Shown here piece after piece: positions 6,924 to 14,158 of a stretch of 14,500 bases of DNA. The translations under genes were made by a program, and so were the position numbers. The stretch spans positions 1-14,500 of the forward strand of contig JAQXIG010000121.1 in assembly GCA_029007685.1 (NCBI GenBank), read 5' to 3'. Numbering within the stretch: the stretch's first letter is position 1; each line of letters opens with the position of its first letter. The notes beneath the pieces were generated by a model. That model had not been told where the DNA came from, did no database searches, and saw nothing but the letters and a program-made list of their open reading frames with translations. This DNA is from a bacterium. Lineage in GTDB: Bacteria > Bacillota_I > Bacilli_A > RF39 > UBA660.

Positions 6924-6946
6924 AAGATACTGGAAGTATCTTTTTT
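6924..6946 (+). terminator. Rho-independent terminator of the flippase-FemABX operon
   Basis: AAGATACT (6924-6931) pairs perfectly with AGTATCTT (6935-6942) over a GGA loop, and T6941-6946 form the T-run. It separates the FemABX genes from trmB. An open frame running through it from TTG 6921 is therefore not the true trmB start. Confidence 0.85.
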
Positions 6947-7016
6947 GATTTTTTGTTTTCGTTGGGATTGTCTTTCTTTATTCTGTAATATGCGATATAC
7001 TGTATGTGGTGGTTTT

Positions 7017-7670
7017 ATGAGACTTCGAAATGTAAAAAATAAACAGGAAATACTAGGTAGTTCTGATTATTTGGTTGTGAATCCTAGTAATTATTGTGGT
7101 AAGTGGAGTGCTTTTTTTGGTAACTCTCATCCAATTCATATTGAAGTGGGAATGGGAAAAGGGAACTTTATTATGGAACATGCTCTTCGTTATCCAGATA
7201 TTAATTTTATTGGGATTGAAAAATATGATAGTGTGTTAGCTCGAGCAATTCCCAAAATGCCGAAAGATTTACCTAATTTGGCAATTATTTGTATGGATGC
7301 TTCTGACATTCATCAAGTTTTTTCTGATGAGGTAGAATGTATGTATTTAAATTTTTCTGATCCTTGGCCTAAAAAAAGACATCATATTCGTAGGTTGACT
7401 AGTCCTGTTTTTTTGAAGAAGTATGCTAGTATTTTTTGTGGAGATTTTCATATTATTCAGAAAACAGATAATCGAGATTTATTTGAGTATTCTTTATTGT
7501 CTTATAGTCAATATGGTTATATTTTAAAGGATATTTCTTTGGATTATCATCATTCCTTATATGAAGATATTATTATGACCGAATATGAGAAGAAATTTTT
7601 AGTGCAAGGAAAGAGTATTTATTATGTAGAGGTTGTGTGCCATGTGTCTAGTGAATTAAAAAAAGATTAA
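7017..7670 (+). CDS. trmB: tRNA (guanine-N7-)-methyltransferase
   Basis: Methylates N7 of G46 in the variable loop of tRNAs using S-adenosylmethionine; cytoplasmic. 217 residues from ATG 7017, the normal size. The start MRLRN, the NP-x-x-Y-x-GKW segment (22-30), the SAM motif IEVGMGKGNF (42-51), acidic IGIEKYDSV (65-73), the catalytic-region hallmark LNFSDPWPKKRHHIRRL (111-127) and TDNRD (150-154) are all present. The frame is open back to TTG 6921, but those 32 codons cross the preceding terminator and encode a Cys/Phe-rich stretch not found in the family. GGTGG (about 7008-7012) is a modest ribosome-binding site. The stop lies inside an A+T-only hairpin. Confidence 0.95.
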   Translation: MRLRNVKNKQEILGSSDYLVVNPSNYCGKWSAFFGNSHPIHIEVGMGKGNFIMEHALRYPDINFIGIEKYDSVLARAIPKMPKDLPNLAIICMDASDIHQVFSDEVECMYLNFSDPWPKKRHHIRRLTSPVFLKKYASIFCGDFHIIQKTDNRDLFEYSLLSYSQYGYILKDISLDYHHSLYEDIIMTEYEKKFLVQGKSIYYVEVVCHVSSELKKD

Positions 7671-7690
7671 AAACGTTTTTCTTTTTTTAA
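7656..7690. terminator. A+T-rich bidirectional hairpin at the end of trmB
   Basis: TTAAAAAAAG (7656-7665) pairs perfectly with CTTTTTTTAA (7681-7690), with an inner AAAAACGTTTTT palindrome (7669-7680). It spans the trmB stop codon. The 7-T run makes it terminator-like on the plus strand, but the outer stem has a single G-C pair, so efficiency is uncertain. Confidence 0.45.
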
Positions 7691-7695
7691 TATTT

Positions 7696-7704
7696 TGATA
7701 TAAT
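7696..7704 (+). promoter_or_regulatory. Extended -10 promoter of the lipoprotein-ytxH operon
   Basis: TGATATAAT: a perfect TATAAT (7699-7704) with the TG of an extended -10. No good -35 is seen (TTTTTC, 7676-7681, at 17 bases), which extended -10 promoters often lack. Transcription would begin about 7711, just before the AGGTG ribosome-binding site at 7716-7720. Confidence 0.6.
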
Positions 7705-7724
7705 ATTAAAAGAGTAGGTGAATT

Positions 7725-8381
7725 ATGAAGAGGTTAATATGTTTGCTTTCTTTACTCGCTCTTATAACAGGATGTTCATTGGTTAAAATTGATGAACAAT
7801 CATATGAAGAAATTATTGACTCTATTTTAGTAGATGGTTCTAATTTAAAAAATGTTTCTTTAGAAGGGTATTCCTATTATTTACCAAAAGGCGTTTTATT
7901 AAAAAGTAGTAGTTTGTATAACTCTACTTTATATTACAATCATCGCAAGATGTATTTGTATGTAGATACGGTATCCTATTATCATAAAATAGATAGTCAT
8001 TATGAAGTTGCGAATGATCGTTATGTTTCTTTGGCTATTGATCGTAATTCTAAAAAGGGATATTTAGAAATTACACAGGTAGGGTCTGAGTATTTTGTGG
8101 AGTTTATGTATCATTATGCGAAAATAGAAGCTTATGTTTTAGAACAAGATTTAAAGGAAACAGTAACTACAATGGCTTATATATTAAATCATGTTCGGTA
8201 TCATGATGCAGTTTTGAATACTTTGATTGGGGATAATGTGTTGGATTATAATGAAGAAGTTTTTAATATTTTTAAACCTAAGCGTGAAGATGGAACGTTT
8301 TTACAGTATGAAGAGCTTTATCAATTTGAAGAAAATGAAGTAGATGAGGATGTTATTGATTTAGAAACGGATACAGAATAA
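7725..8381 (+). CDS. Uncharacterised lipoprotein, 218 aa
   Basis: The N-terminus MKRLICLLSLLALITGCS is a lipoprotein signal peptide: two basic residues, a hydrophobic core, and the lipobox ITGC with the modified Cys at 17. After cleavage the protein would be lipid-anchored on the outer face of the membrane. The body is rich in Tyr, Ser and Asp (LEGYSYYLPKGVLLKSSSLY, about 45-64) with alternating hydrophobic strands, and the C-terminus is strongly acidic (EENEVDEDVIDLETDTE). No known enzymatic motif is seen. AGGTG lies 4 bases before the ATG and an extended -10 promoter stands just upstream, so this is the first gene of a four-gene envelope operon. Function unknown. Confidence 0.85.
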   Translation: MKRLICLLSLLALITGCSLVKIDEQSYEEIIDSILVDGSNLKNVSLEGYSYYLPKGVLLKSSSLYNSTLYYNHRKMYLYVDTVSYYHKIDSHYEVANDRYVSLAIDRNSKKGYLEITQVGSEYFVEFMYHYAKIEAYVLEQDLKETVTTMAYILNHVRYHDAVLNTLIGDNVLDYNEEVFNIFKPKREDGTFLQYEELYQFEENEVDEDVIDLETDTE

Positions 8382-8397
8382 AAGGAAGGTGCTATAA

Positions 8398-9366
8398 ATG
8401 GGACTTTTAGATAAATTAAAAAATACTTTTTTCGAAGAAGAATATATTGAAGTGGAAGAAGAACAGCCAAAGAAAAAAGAAAAACCCATTGCCAAGAAGG
8501 TTGATTTTAAATCTAAAGATGTAGAAAAAAAGGTAGCGGAAGTAGAAAAGGTTAAGGTCGTGGATGAACCATTGTCCAGTTCTACTTCTGTTGAGATTCA
8601 TTCTGATAAAGAATTGTTGAAGACGGATTTACCTTATTTTGAAGATGAGGACTTCATTCAAGAAGTAATTGAAGTTCCTAAATCTAAGTCGAAATCCAAA
8701 CCGAATTCTAAGCCTAAGTCGTCTTTTCCATCTAGATTACAGTCAACAGAAACGGTCAAGTTATATGGTGAAGATGCTAGTACTTTATATAAAAACTTAG
8801 ATTATCAAGTAGATAGTAGTCATGAACCTTATTCTTCGACGGCAAAGACTTTTAAACCAACGCCAGTTATTTCTCCTATTTATGGAATTTTGGATAAAAA
8901 TTATCGAAAAGAAGAAGTTGTTGATAAAAAAGACAAACCTAGCACTTATGTTTCACGTCGTAATGTAGATTTGGATTTTGTTCGTAATAAAGCATTTGGC
9001 AGTTTAGAAGAGGATATTATGGTAGATAAAGATTCTTCCTTTACATTGGATGAACCACCAATCGTGAAACAAGAAGATAGTGGACTTTTGTATGATATGA
9101 CAGATTCTCATGAACCTTTAGCAGTAGAAAAAGTAACAATTGCGGATGCGGAGGAATATTTTGAAGATTTAGGGTTAGAATATAATGTAGATTACAAAGA
9201 TAGTAATTATGAGAAAGCTACTGGTAGAAGAAGTCAAAAGGAAAAAAGTGGAGAACTTGCTTCAGATCTTTATGACGAAAATGTGAATATGAATACTAGT
9301 GATGATGAAAATTTAGAGGATAATTTGTTTGATTTGATTGATTCTATGTATGAAGAAAAGGAGTAG
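8398..9366 (+). CDS. Acidic low-complexity protein with SepF-like membrane-binding N-terminus
   Basis: 322 residues, not assigned to a known family. The first 16 residues (MGLLDKLKNTFFEEEY) look like the amphipathic membrane-targeting helix that begins the division protein SepF, followed by an acidic and then Lys-rich stretch. The SepF core domain that should follow is absent. Instead the chain is mostly charged and disordered-looking, with a Ser/Lys/Pro tract (95-108) and short ordered-looking islands: FKPTPVISPIYGILDKNYRK (152-171), FVRNKAFGSLEEDI (194-207) and a C-terminal helix DNLFDLIDSMYEEKE. This layout suits a peripheral membrane adaptor with binding motifs. AGGAAGGTG (8383-8391) supports the start, 16 bases after the lipoprotein stop. 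Function inferred only. Confidence 0.8.
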   Translation: MGLLDKLKNTFFEEEYIEVEEEQPKKKEKPIAKKVDFKSKDVEKKVAEVEKVKVVDEPLSSSTSVEIHSDKELLKTDLPYFEDEDFIQEVIEVPKSKSKSKPNSKPKSSFPSRLQSTETVKLYGEDASTLYKNLDYQVDSSHEPYSSTAKTFKPTPVISPIYGILDKNYRKEEVVDKKDKPSTYVSRRNVDLDFVRNKAFGSLEEDIMVDKDSSFTLDEPPIVKQEDSGLLYDMTDSHEPLAVEKVTIADAEEYFEDLGLEYNVDYKDSNYEKATGRRSQKEKSGELASDLYDENVNMNTSDDENLEDNLFDLIDSMYEEKE

Positions 9367-9372
9367 GAAAAT

Positions 9373-9666
9373 ATGGAAATTTTAATTGAAGTATTGCCGA
9401 TTATGCTTTATGTTGTAGCGATTATCTTAGTTATTGTGCTTATTGTATTGGGAATTAAATTAATTCATACAATAGATAGAGCTAATGAGATTTTGGATGA
9501 TATTGAAAGAAAGTCTAAATCTTTAAATGGTTTGTTTCAAGTAATCGATGGTGTGACAGATACATTATCTGTTCTTAGTGATACTGTAGTAGTTGGTGTT
9601 ACTAATTTAATTGGGAAAGTTTTTCCAAAAAGGCGAAAGAAAAAGGAGAGGATAGAAGATGCGTAA
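9373..9666 (+). CDS. YtxG/DUF948-like single-pass membrane protein, 97 aa
   Basis: One long hydrophobic segment near the N-terminus (about residues 7-31, LPIMLYVVAIILVIVLIVLG) is followed by an amphipathic helix (ANEILDDIERKSKSLNGLF) and a basic tail (KRRKKKERIEDA). This is the layout of DUF948 proteins such as B. subtilis YtxG. The next gene encodes a YtxH-like protein, and ytxG-ytxH are adjacent in B. subtilis as part of a stress operon, which supports the call. Its Shine-Dalgarno AAAAGGAG lies inside the end of the preceding gene, and its own stop overlaps the next start, so the three genes are translationally linked. Biochemical role unknown. Confidence 0.75.
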   Translation: MEILIEVLPIMLYVVAIILVIVLIVLGIKLIHTIDRANEILDDIERKSKSLNGLFQVIDGVTDTLSVLSDTVVVGVTNLIGKVFPKRRKKKERIEDA

Positions 9667-10102
9667 AAAAGAAAAATGTGCTAAGAAAAAAAGTGGTGCT
9701 GGAAAGTTTTTATTGGGGGCAGCAGTAGGAGCTGGACTTGGAATTTTGTTTGCTCCTAAAGCAGGTAGTGAAACGAGACGTGATTTAAAAAATAAGATAG
9801 ACGAACTTTTAAAAAAAGTGAAAGAGATTGATGTAGATGATGTAAAAGAACAATTACAACTAAAGATTGAAGAAATTAGATATGAATTATCTAATTTGGA
9901 TAAAGAAAAGGTTTTAAAAATTGCGAAAGAAAAAGGGAATGATCTTAAGCAACGTTGTGAAGAACTTGTGCAACTAGCAATTGATAAGGGCACTCCAGTA
10001 TTACAAAAAGCGGCAAATGAAGTTAGAGAAAAAACAATTGATGCGATTAAAGAGATATTAGAAAAATTAGAAGAGGCTGATAGAAAAGCGAAAGAAAAAT
10101 AA
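9659..10102 (+). CDS. YtxH-like protein, 147 aa
   Basis: The N-terminal part has the YtxH signature: a basic start, a glycine-rich hydrophobic segment and a following APK-(x)-GSETR motif (GKFLLGAAVGAGLGILFAPK, then AGSETRRDL; about residues 15-43). The rest is a long Lys/Glu-rich helix or coiled coil ending in KLEEADRKAKEK. YtxH proteins are small membrane-associated proteins tied to general stress in Bacillus; no reaction is known. ATG 9659 overlaps the preceding gene by 8 bases and is served by AAGGAGAGG about 7 bases upstream. A good terminator follows. Confidence 0.85.
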   Translation: MRKKEKCAKKKSGAGKFLLGAAVGAGLGILFAPKAGSETRRDLKNKIDELLKKVKEIDVDDVKEQLQLKIEEIRYELSNLDKEKVLKIAKEKGNDLKQRCEELVQLAIDKGTPVLQKAANEVREKTIDAIKEILEKLEEADRKAKEK

Positions 10103-10127
10103 GGAGTTCTGTTATGTTGTTTTGATT

Positions 10128-10158
10128 AGATACTAATTTATGTTAGTCTCTTTTTTTT
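10128..10158 (+). terminator. Rho-independent terminator of the lipoprotein-ytxH operon
   Basis: AGATACTAA (10128-10136) pairs with TTAGTCTCT (10143-10151) with one mismatch and a 6-base loop, followed by eight T (10151-10158). Confidence 0.75.
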
Positions 10159-10842
10159 GTTTTATGGAATGTATTTTTTGAAGTTTGAATTTATCTTTGG
10201 TGAATATATGGCATTATTATATTAATGTTATGATTGTTCAGTAGTAACAGAGTAAAAAGGTATTATGTGAGTTTTGTGATTATCGTTGATTTGAGGCTTC
10301 CTTGTTTATGCTGACAGTGACTTTACTAAACAGAAAATATAAAAGTGAAAATCCATTAGAGTGTTATCAATAAAAGAGATTATTTTATAGTTAAGGAGTG
10401 ATTTCATATTGCTGAATATTTTATTGGTATATTGTGATATTTAAGTTGATTGGATGGTGAGAGGTAGAATTAGTGAGATGTTTGTTATTTGATGACATGT
10501 TTCATATGTATCATATGCTACCGTTGATACTTGAAAAGAAAAATACATTTAATGTGATGGAAGATCTTACTTATGTTAATCCTGTCACTATTTTGTTTCT
10601 TAGAAGTAATCAACTAGAAACTATTACAGTAATCTTTGATTTGCATGTCTTGATTATTTTGTTAATTAGAGTGATGATGTTATTCGAGGAGATAAGGGAG
10701 TAATTGATTATGATGTTTATTTGTAACTTTTTTAAGAACTGCAGATATTAATATAAAAAGTTTTTGAATTGTGAGAAAATTTTCGATATGATTGAATTGG
10801 ATTATATCTTGGTAAAAATAGCTTAAATCCTTTAAAAAATGT
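10159..10842. other. Gap without a convincing gene; possible decayed sequence
   Basis: About 680 bases between the ytxH terminator and the tyrS promoter region. No tRNA, rRNA or known riboswitch fold was recognised, and no minus-strand gene is apparent. Two gene-start relics may remain: AAGGAG at about 10395 followed by short broken frames, and GAGAGGT at about 10460 before GTG 10473. The latter opens a 76-codon frame to 10703 whose product (MRCLLFDDMFHMYHMLPLIL...) is Met/Leu/Ile-rich and resembles no family I know. It may be a pseudogene, a very small membrane peptide or chance. Confidence 0.4.
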
Positions 10843-10871
10843 TTGGTTTATACTGGGATTTGTGTTAATAT
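10843..10871 (+). promoter_or_regulatory. Possible promoter of the tyrS T-box leader
   Basis: TTGGTT (10843-10848) and TAATAT (10866-10871) are 17 bases apart. Transcription would start about 10878, shortly before the base of Stem I at 10891, as usual for T-box RNAs. Both hexamers are imperfect. Confidence 0.35.
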
Positions 10872-10890
10872 ATTAATGTAATTTAATAGT

Positions 10891-11069
10891 GATTGGCTAA
10901 TTAGTAGTTATCATATTTATTCTTAGAGAGTTCATGGTTGGTGTAAATGAACATAGTGTGTTAATGAATTACGTAGTCATGAATTAAATCGGAGTAGTCC
11001 GTTATTACTATCAAGATAGACAGGTTTCTATGAATTAAGGTGGTACCACGATGTTTTCGTCCTTATTTT
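10891..11069 (+). promoter_or_regulatory. Tyrosine T-box leader (tRNA-sensing riboswitch) of tyrS
   Basis: Stem I base: GATT..TAATT (10891-10902) pairs with AATTAAATC (10982-10990). AGTAG (10903-10907) marks the specifier loop, and TTTATT (10916-10921) pairs with AATGAA (10963-10968). The distal loop has GAGAG followed by GTTCAT / ATGAAC (10930-10935 / 10947-10952) around GGTTGGTG. The specifier is UAC (10970-10972), a Tyr codon followed by a purine, which fits tyrS. A Stem III candidate is AGTAGT / ATTACT (10993-10998 / 11004-11009). The T-box AAGGTGGTACCACG (11037-11050) holds the TGG that pairs with the tRNA acceptor end. CGTCCTT (11058-11064) followed by ATTTTAT forms the competing terminator. 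Uncharged tRNA-Tyr would favour read-through into tyrS. Confidence 0.92.
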
Positions 11070-11105
11070 ATGGAGGCTTTTTCTTATTTCAATGAGGAGG
11101 ATATT

Positions 11106-12332
11106 ATGAATTTATATGATGAGTTAGTTTGGAGAGGACTTGTACAGGATATTAGTGATGAGGCCTTGATTGAAAAATTAAATAAGGGAGGTCTAACCTT
11201 TTATATAGGAACTGATCCAACTGCAGATTCGATGCATATTGGACACTATTCTTCGTTTTTAATTTCTAAAAGATTGGCTAAAGCTGGACATCATCCGATT
11301 TTGTTGGTTGGTGGAGCTACTGGACTGATTGGAGATCCTAAGCCTACTTCGGAAAGACCTATGATTTCTAAGGAAGAAGTGAAACGTAATTTTGTTGGAT
11401 TGAAGATGCAGGCAGAACAGATTTTTGGGTTTGAGGTTGTGAATAACTATGATTGGATTCAGAATATTAATGTCATTGATTTTTTAAGAGATTATGGTAA
11501 ATTTTTTAATATTAATTATATGCTGGCCAAGGATAAGGTAAAAACGAGAATGGAGACTGGTATTACTTATGCAGAATTTTCTTATATGATTTTACAAGCT
11601 TTAGATTTTATGTATTTATTTGAAACTAAAAATTGTGTTTTACAGGTAGCTGGATCAGACCAATGGGGAAATATTACTTCTGGAATTGAACTCATTCGTA
11701 AGAAACTCGGCAAGGAGGCTTATGGAATGGTGATGCCTTTGGTTACGGATTCTAATGGGGTTAAGTTTGGTAAAACTGAGGGTAATGCATTGTGGCTAGA
11801 TAAGAATAAAACCTCATCTTATGAACTTTATCAATATTTAGTTAATTTAGAAGATTCTATGATTATAGAGTATTTGAAAAAATTAACCTTTTTATCCAAA
11901 GAAGAAATTGATCACTATGAGAAGAAAAACTTGGAGCATCCTGAATTACGTGAAGCTCATAAACGTTTGGCTCAAGAAATCATTACAGACTTACATGGAC
12001 CTGAAGAGTATGAAAAAGCTTATCGTTTGAGCCAAGTTCTTTTTAATGGAGATGTGAAGGATTTAACTGGTTATGAGATCCAACAAGTCTTTCATGGAGT
12101 TCCTAGTTTTACTGTGAAAAATGATGAAAATTTGCTTGATTTTTTGGTAAATCATGGTATAGTAACTAGTAAACGCGAGGGCAGAGAATTTATTAGTAAT
12201 GGTAGTATTATGATAAATGGGGATAAATGTAGTCATCTTGATAAGATTGTTGCGAAATCGGATGCTATTGATCAAAAATATGTTGTTGTTCGTCGTGGAA
12301 AAAAGAAATATTATTTGGCTGTATTTGAATAG
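11106..12332 (+). CDS. tyrS: Tyrosyl-tRNA synthetase
   Basis: Class I synthetase that charges tRNA-Tyr with tyrosine. 408 residues from ATG 11106, the normal bacterial length. It has the HIGH motif in DSMHIGHYSS (41-50), GGATGLIGDP (69-78), the tyrosine/tRNA-site segment VAGSDQWGN (181-189), the KMSKS-equivalent KFGKT (220-224), and a C-terminal S4 RNA-binding domain (about 340-408, with GREFISNGSIMINGDK). The frame is open from GTG 11040, but those 22 codons lie in the T-box antiterminator and terminator, so that start is rejected. GAGGAGG (11094-11100) lies 5 bases before the ATG. Expression is controlled by the T-box leader. The propeller-protein gene begins 23 bases downstream with no terminator between, so the two are probably co-transcribed. 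Confidence 0.97.
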   Translation: MNLYDELVWRGLVQDISDEALIEKLNKGGLTFYIGTDPTADSMHIGHYSSFLISKRLAKAGHHPILLVGGATGLIGDPKPTSERPMISKEEVKRNFVGLKMQAEQIFGFEVVNNYDWIQNINVIDFLRDYGKFFNINYMLAKDKVKTRMETGITYAEFSYMILQALDFMYLFETKNCVLQVAGSDQWGNITSGIELIRKKLGKEAYGMVMPLVTDSNGVKFGKTEGNALWLDKNKTSSYELYQYLVNLEDSMIIEYLKKLTFLSKEEIDHYEKKNLEHPELREAHKRLAQEIITDLHGPEEYEKAYRLSQVLFNGDVKDLTGYEIQQVFHGVPSFTVKNDENLLDFLVNHGIVTSKREGREFISNGSIMINGDKCSHLDKIVAKSDAIDQKYVVVRRGKKKYYLAVFE

Positions 12333-12355
12333 TATTATAATAGGGGTGAGTTGTA

Positions 12356-14143
12356 ATGGCAGAAGAAAGAAAGAAAAAAAATGTTAATAAAGAAAAGGGA
12401 CATTCTAAGAATAAGTCCAAGAATGGTTCTTCTAATCAAAAAAAAGCATCCCAAAAAAATACGATAAAATCAACGGCATCATTGCCGATTCGAAAGAAGG
12501 CTTCGAGTCATTCTAGTCAGGAGAAATTAGAGAGAACTTTAATGCTTCAACAACTTTCTGTTAATAGTATGACCGATGCTAAAACAAAAGCGAAAGAAAA
12601 AGCGAAAGAAAAATCTAGAAAAGCTAATGGGGCAGGTAAGGTAACGAAAAAAAGTGGTCATGCTGCTGTGGGTAAAACTAGTTCAGAGAAAAAAAACACT
12701 GTTAAAAATGGTAAATCAGAATCTAAACTTGATTTGAAATCTTATTCTAATAAAGCTGTAGTAGAGAAATGTCGAAGTAGACATAATCAAAACACTTCTG
12801 ATGTAATGAAAAAAAATCCTGTTTTTCATCTAAAATTACAAGAGGATAAAAAAACTTCTTTTTTTGGAATGAAGAAGTTAGGTTTGGCAATTGCTATTAT
12901 TTGTGTCGTTGTTTTATTAGGAGAAGGAATTTATTTTCTGTTATGGAAAGCCGATGCTAAGGCGGCTCTTTACTATGATAGTTTAAATGCTTTAGTGTTT
13001 GATAATACCGATATTGTGGTAGTTGGAAGTAGTAATTTTGAAAACAGTGAATATCACGAAGATGTGAATGGTATTGAAAAAGCGAAGTTGATTAAGTATG
13101 ACCAGTATGGTAGTGTTTTATTTGAAAAGATGTATTTGGAGGGCATTCATTCTACTTTTCATTCCGTGATTACAGTCGAAGATGGGTATATAGTGGTTGG
13201 TAGTTACGAGAAAGATCAAAGTCAGAAAGCAGCACAAGTTAGGGATGCTTTGATTGTGAAATATGATAAAGAGGGAAATATGATTTGGAGACGGACTTTT
13301 TCTTCTTTGGATAATAGTTCCTTTACTAAGGTAATTGAAGCTGGTGGTGGATATGTTGTAGTTGGTCAAAGTATTTATGCAGATAGGGATTTTGGAACTT
13401 CTGCTGATGGTGGAGGTGTGATCCTTAAGTATAGTAAAGATGGGGAGCTTTTATGGAAAACGTTTCATGGTGGTACGAAATCAGCTATCTTTCATTCTGT
13501 AGTAGAAGTTAATGGGGATTTTTATGTTGTTGGTAAAGATGGAATTGATTTTGGAATTTTGGTTAAAATTTCTGGTGATGGAAAGTATCAATGGCATAAA
13601 AATTATCGTTATACTGATTCTTTTGGCTTTTCTGATATTAGTTATATAGATGGTAAACTTTATGTTATTGGTGCGAAGAAAATATTTGAACAGGAAGTTA
13701 CAGATGAATCGAATCGTGATACTGATAATACCAATGGTTTGTTAGTGTGTTATGGGTTAGATGGCGAAATTCAATTTGAAAAAACGTTTGGCGGTAGTAA
13801 ACAAGAACGATATAATGCCATGATTGAGTATCGTAATACTTTGTTTGTTGTAGGGATTACGAATTCTACTGATTCAGGTCTTAAAATATTTACAGATGGC
13901 AATTCTATGACAGGAATTTTGATCAAGTATGATTTAGATGGTAACATTGAAAGAAAGAACGTTTTTGGTGGAAGCAATCAAGATGTATTAACTGATGTCA
14001 TTACTGATCATAGTAATTTATATATTACTGCTTATACTAATAGTAAAGATGGTAATATTATTACTAGTCGTGATAATGGTCGTGATTATTTTGGGCGTTT
14101 AATTAAAGTTGATTCTAAGATTCGAACTTTGTTTTTAAAATAA
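12356..14143 (+). CDS. Membrane-anchored seven-repeat beta-propeller protein with Lys-rich N-terminus
   Basis: 595 residues in three parts. Residues 1-165 are disordered-looking and very basic (Lys, Ser, Asn, Thr), including an AKEKAKEKSRKA run near 79-90. One membrane helix follows (about 175-197, LGLAIAIICVVVLLGEGIYF). The rest holds seven repeats of about 45-60 residues with the pattern (S/T)VI-x-x-x-x-GY-(I/V)VVG ... G-x-(L/I)-(V/I)-KYD-x-x-G-x-x-x-W-(K/R)-x-T-F-x-G; for example HSVITVEDGYIVVG, TKVIEAGGGYVVVG and NAMIEYRNTLFVVG. Seven such units fit a closed seven-bladed propeller. The basic N-terminus should lie in the cytoplasm and the propeller outside. No catalytic motif is seen; a binding or scaffold role is likely. 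AGGGGTGA (12342-12349) supports the start. It follows tyrS by 23 bases. Confidence 0.85.
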   Translation: MAEERKKKNVNKEKGHSKNKSKNGSSNQKKASQKNTIKSTASLPIRKKASSHSSQEKLERTLMLQQLSVNSMTDAKTKAKEKAKEKSRKANGAGKVTKKSGHAAVGKTSSEKKNTVKNGKSESKLDLKSYSNKAVVEKCRSRHNQNTSDVMKKNPVFHLKLQEDKKTSFFGMKKLGLAIAIICVVVLLGEGIYFLLWKADAKAALYYDSLNALVFDNTDIVVVGSSNFENSEYHEDVNGIEKAKLIKYDQYGSVLFEKMYLEGIHSTFHSVITVEDGYIVVGSYEKDQSQKAAQVRDALIVKYDKEGNMIWRRTFSSLDNSSFTKVIEAGGGYVVVGQSIYADRDFGTSADGGGVILKYSKDGELLWKTFHGGTKSAIFHSVVEVNGDFYVVGKDGIDFGILVKISGDGKYQWHKNYRYTDSFGFSDISYIDGKLYVIGAKKIFEQEVTDESNRDTDNTNGLLVCYGLDGEIQFEKTFGGSKQERYNAMIEYRNTLFVVGITNSTDSGLKIFTDGNSMTGILIKYDLDGNIERKNVFGGSNQDVLTDVITDHSNLYITAYTNSKDGNIITSRDNGRDYFGRLIKVDSKIRTLFLK

Positions 14144-14158
14144 GAAGAAGGTTCAAGA

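Noticed and set aside
10473..10703. 76-codon frame starting at GTG as a real gene
   Set aside because: Unusual Met/Leu/Ile-rich product with no recognised family, lying in an otherwise frame-poor gap; kept only as a possibility in the gap entry.
11040..11105. GTG 11040 as the start of tyrS
   Set aside because: The 22 codons are encoded by the T-box antiterminator and terminator; GAGGAGG and the family-typical N-terminus point to ATG 11106.
12314..12341. TATAAT at 12336-12341 as a promoter for the propeller gene
   Set aside because: No usable -35, and transcription would start at or after the Shine-Dalgarno (12342-12349), leaving the message without it.
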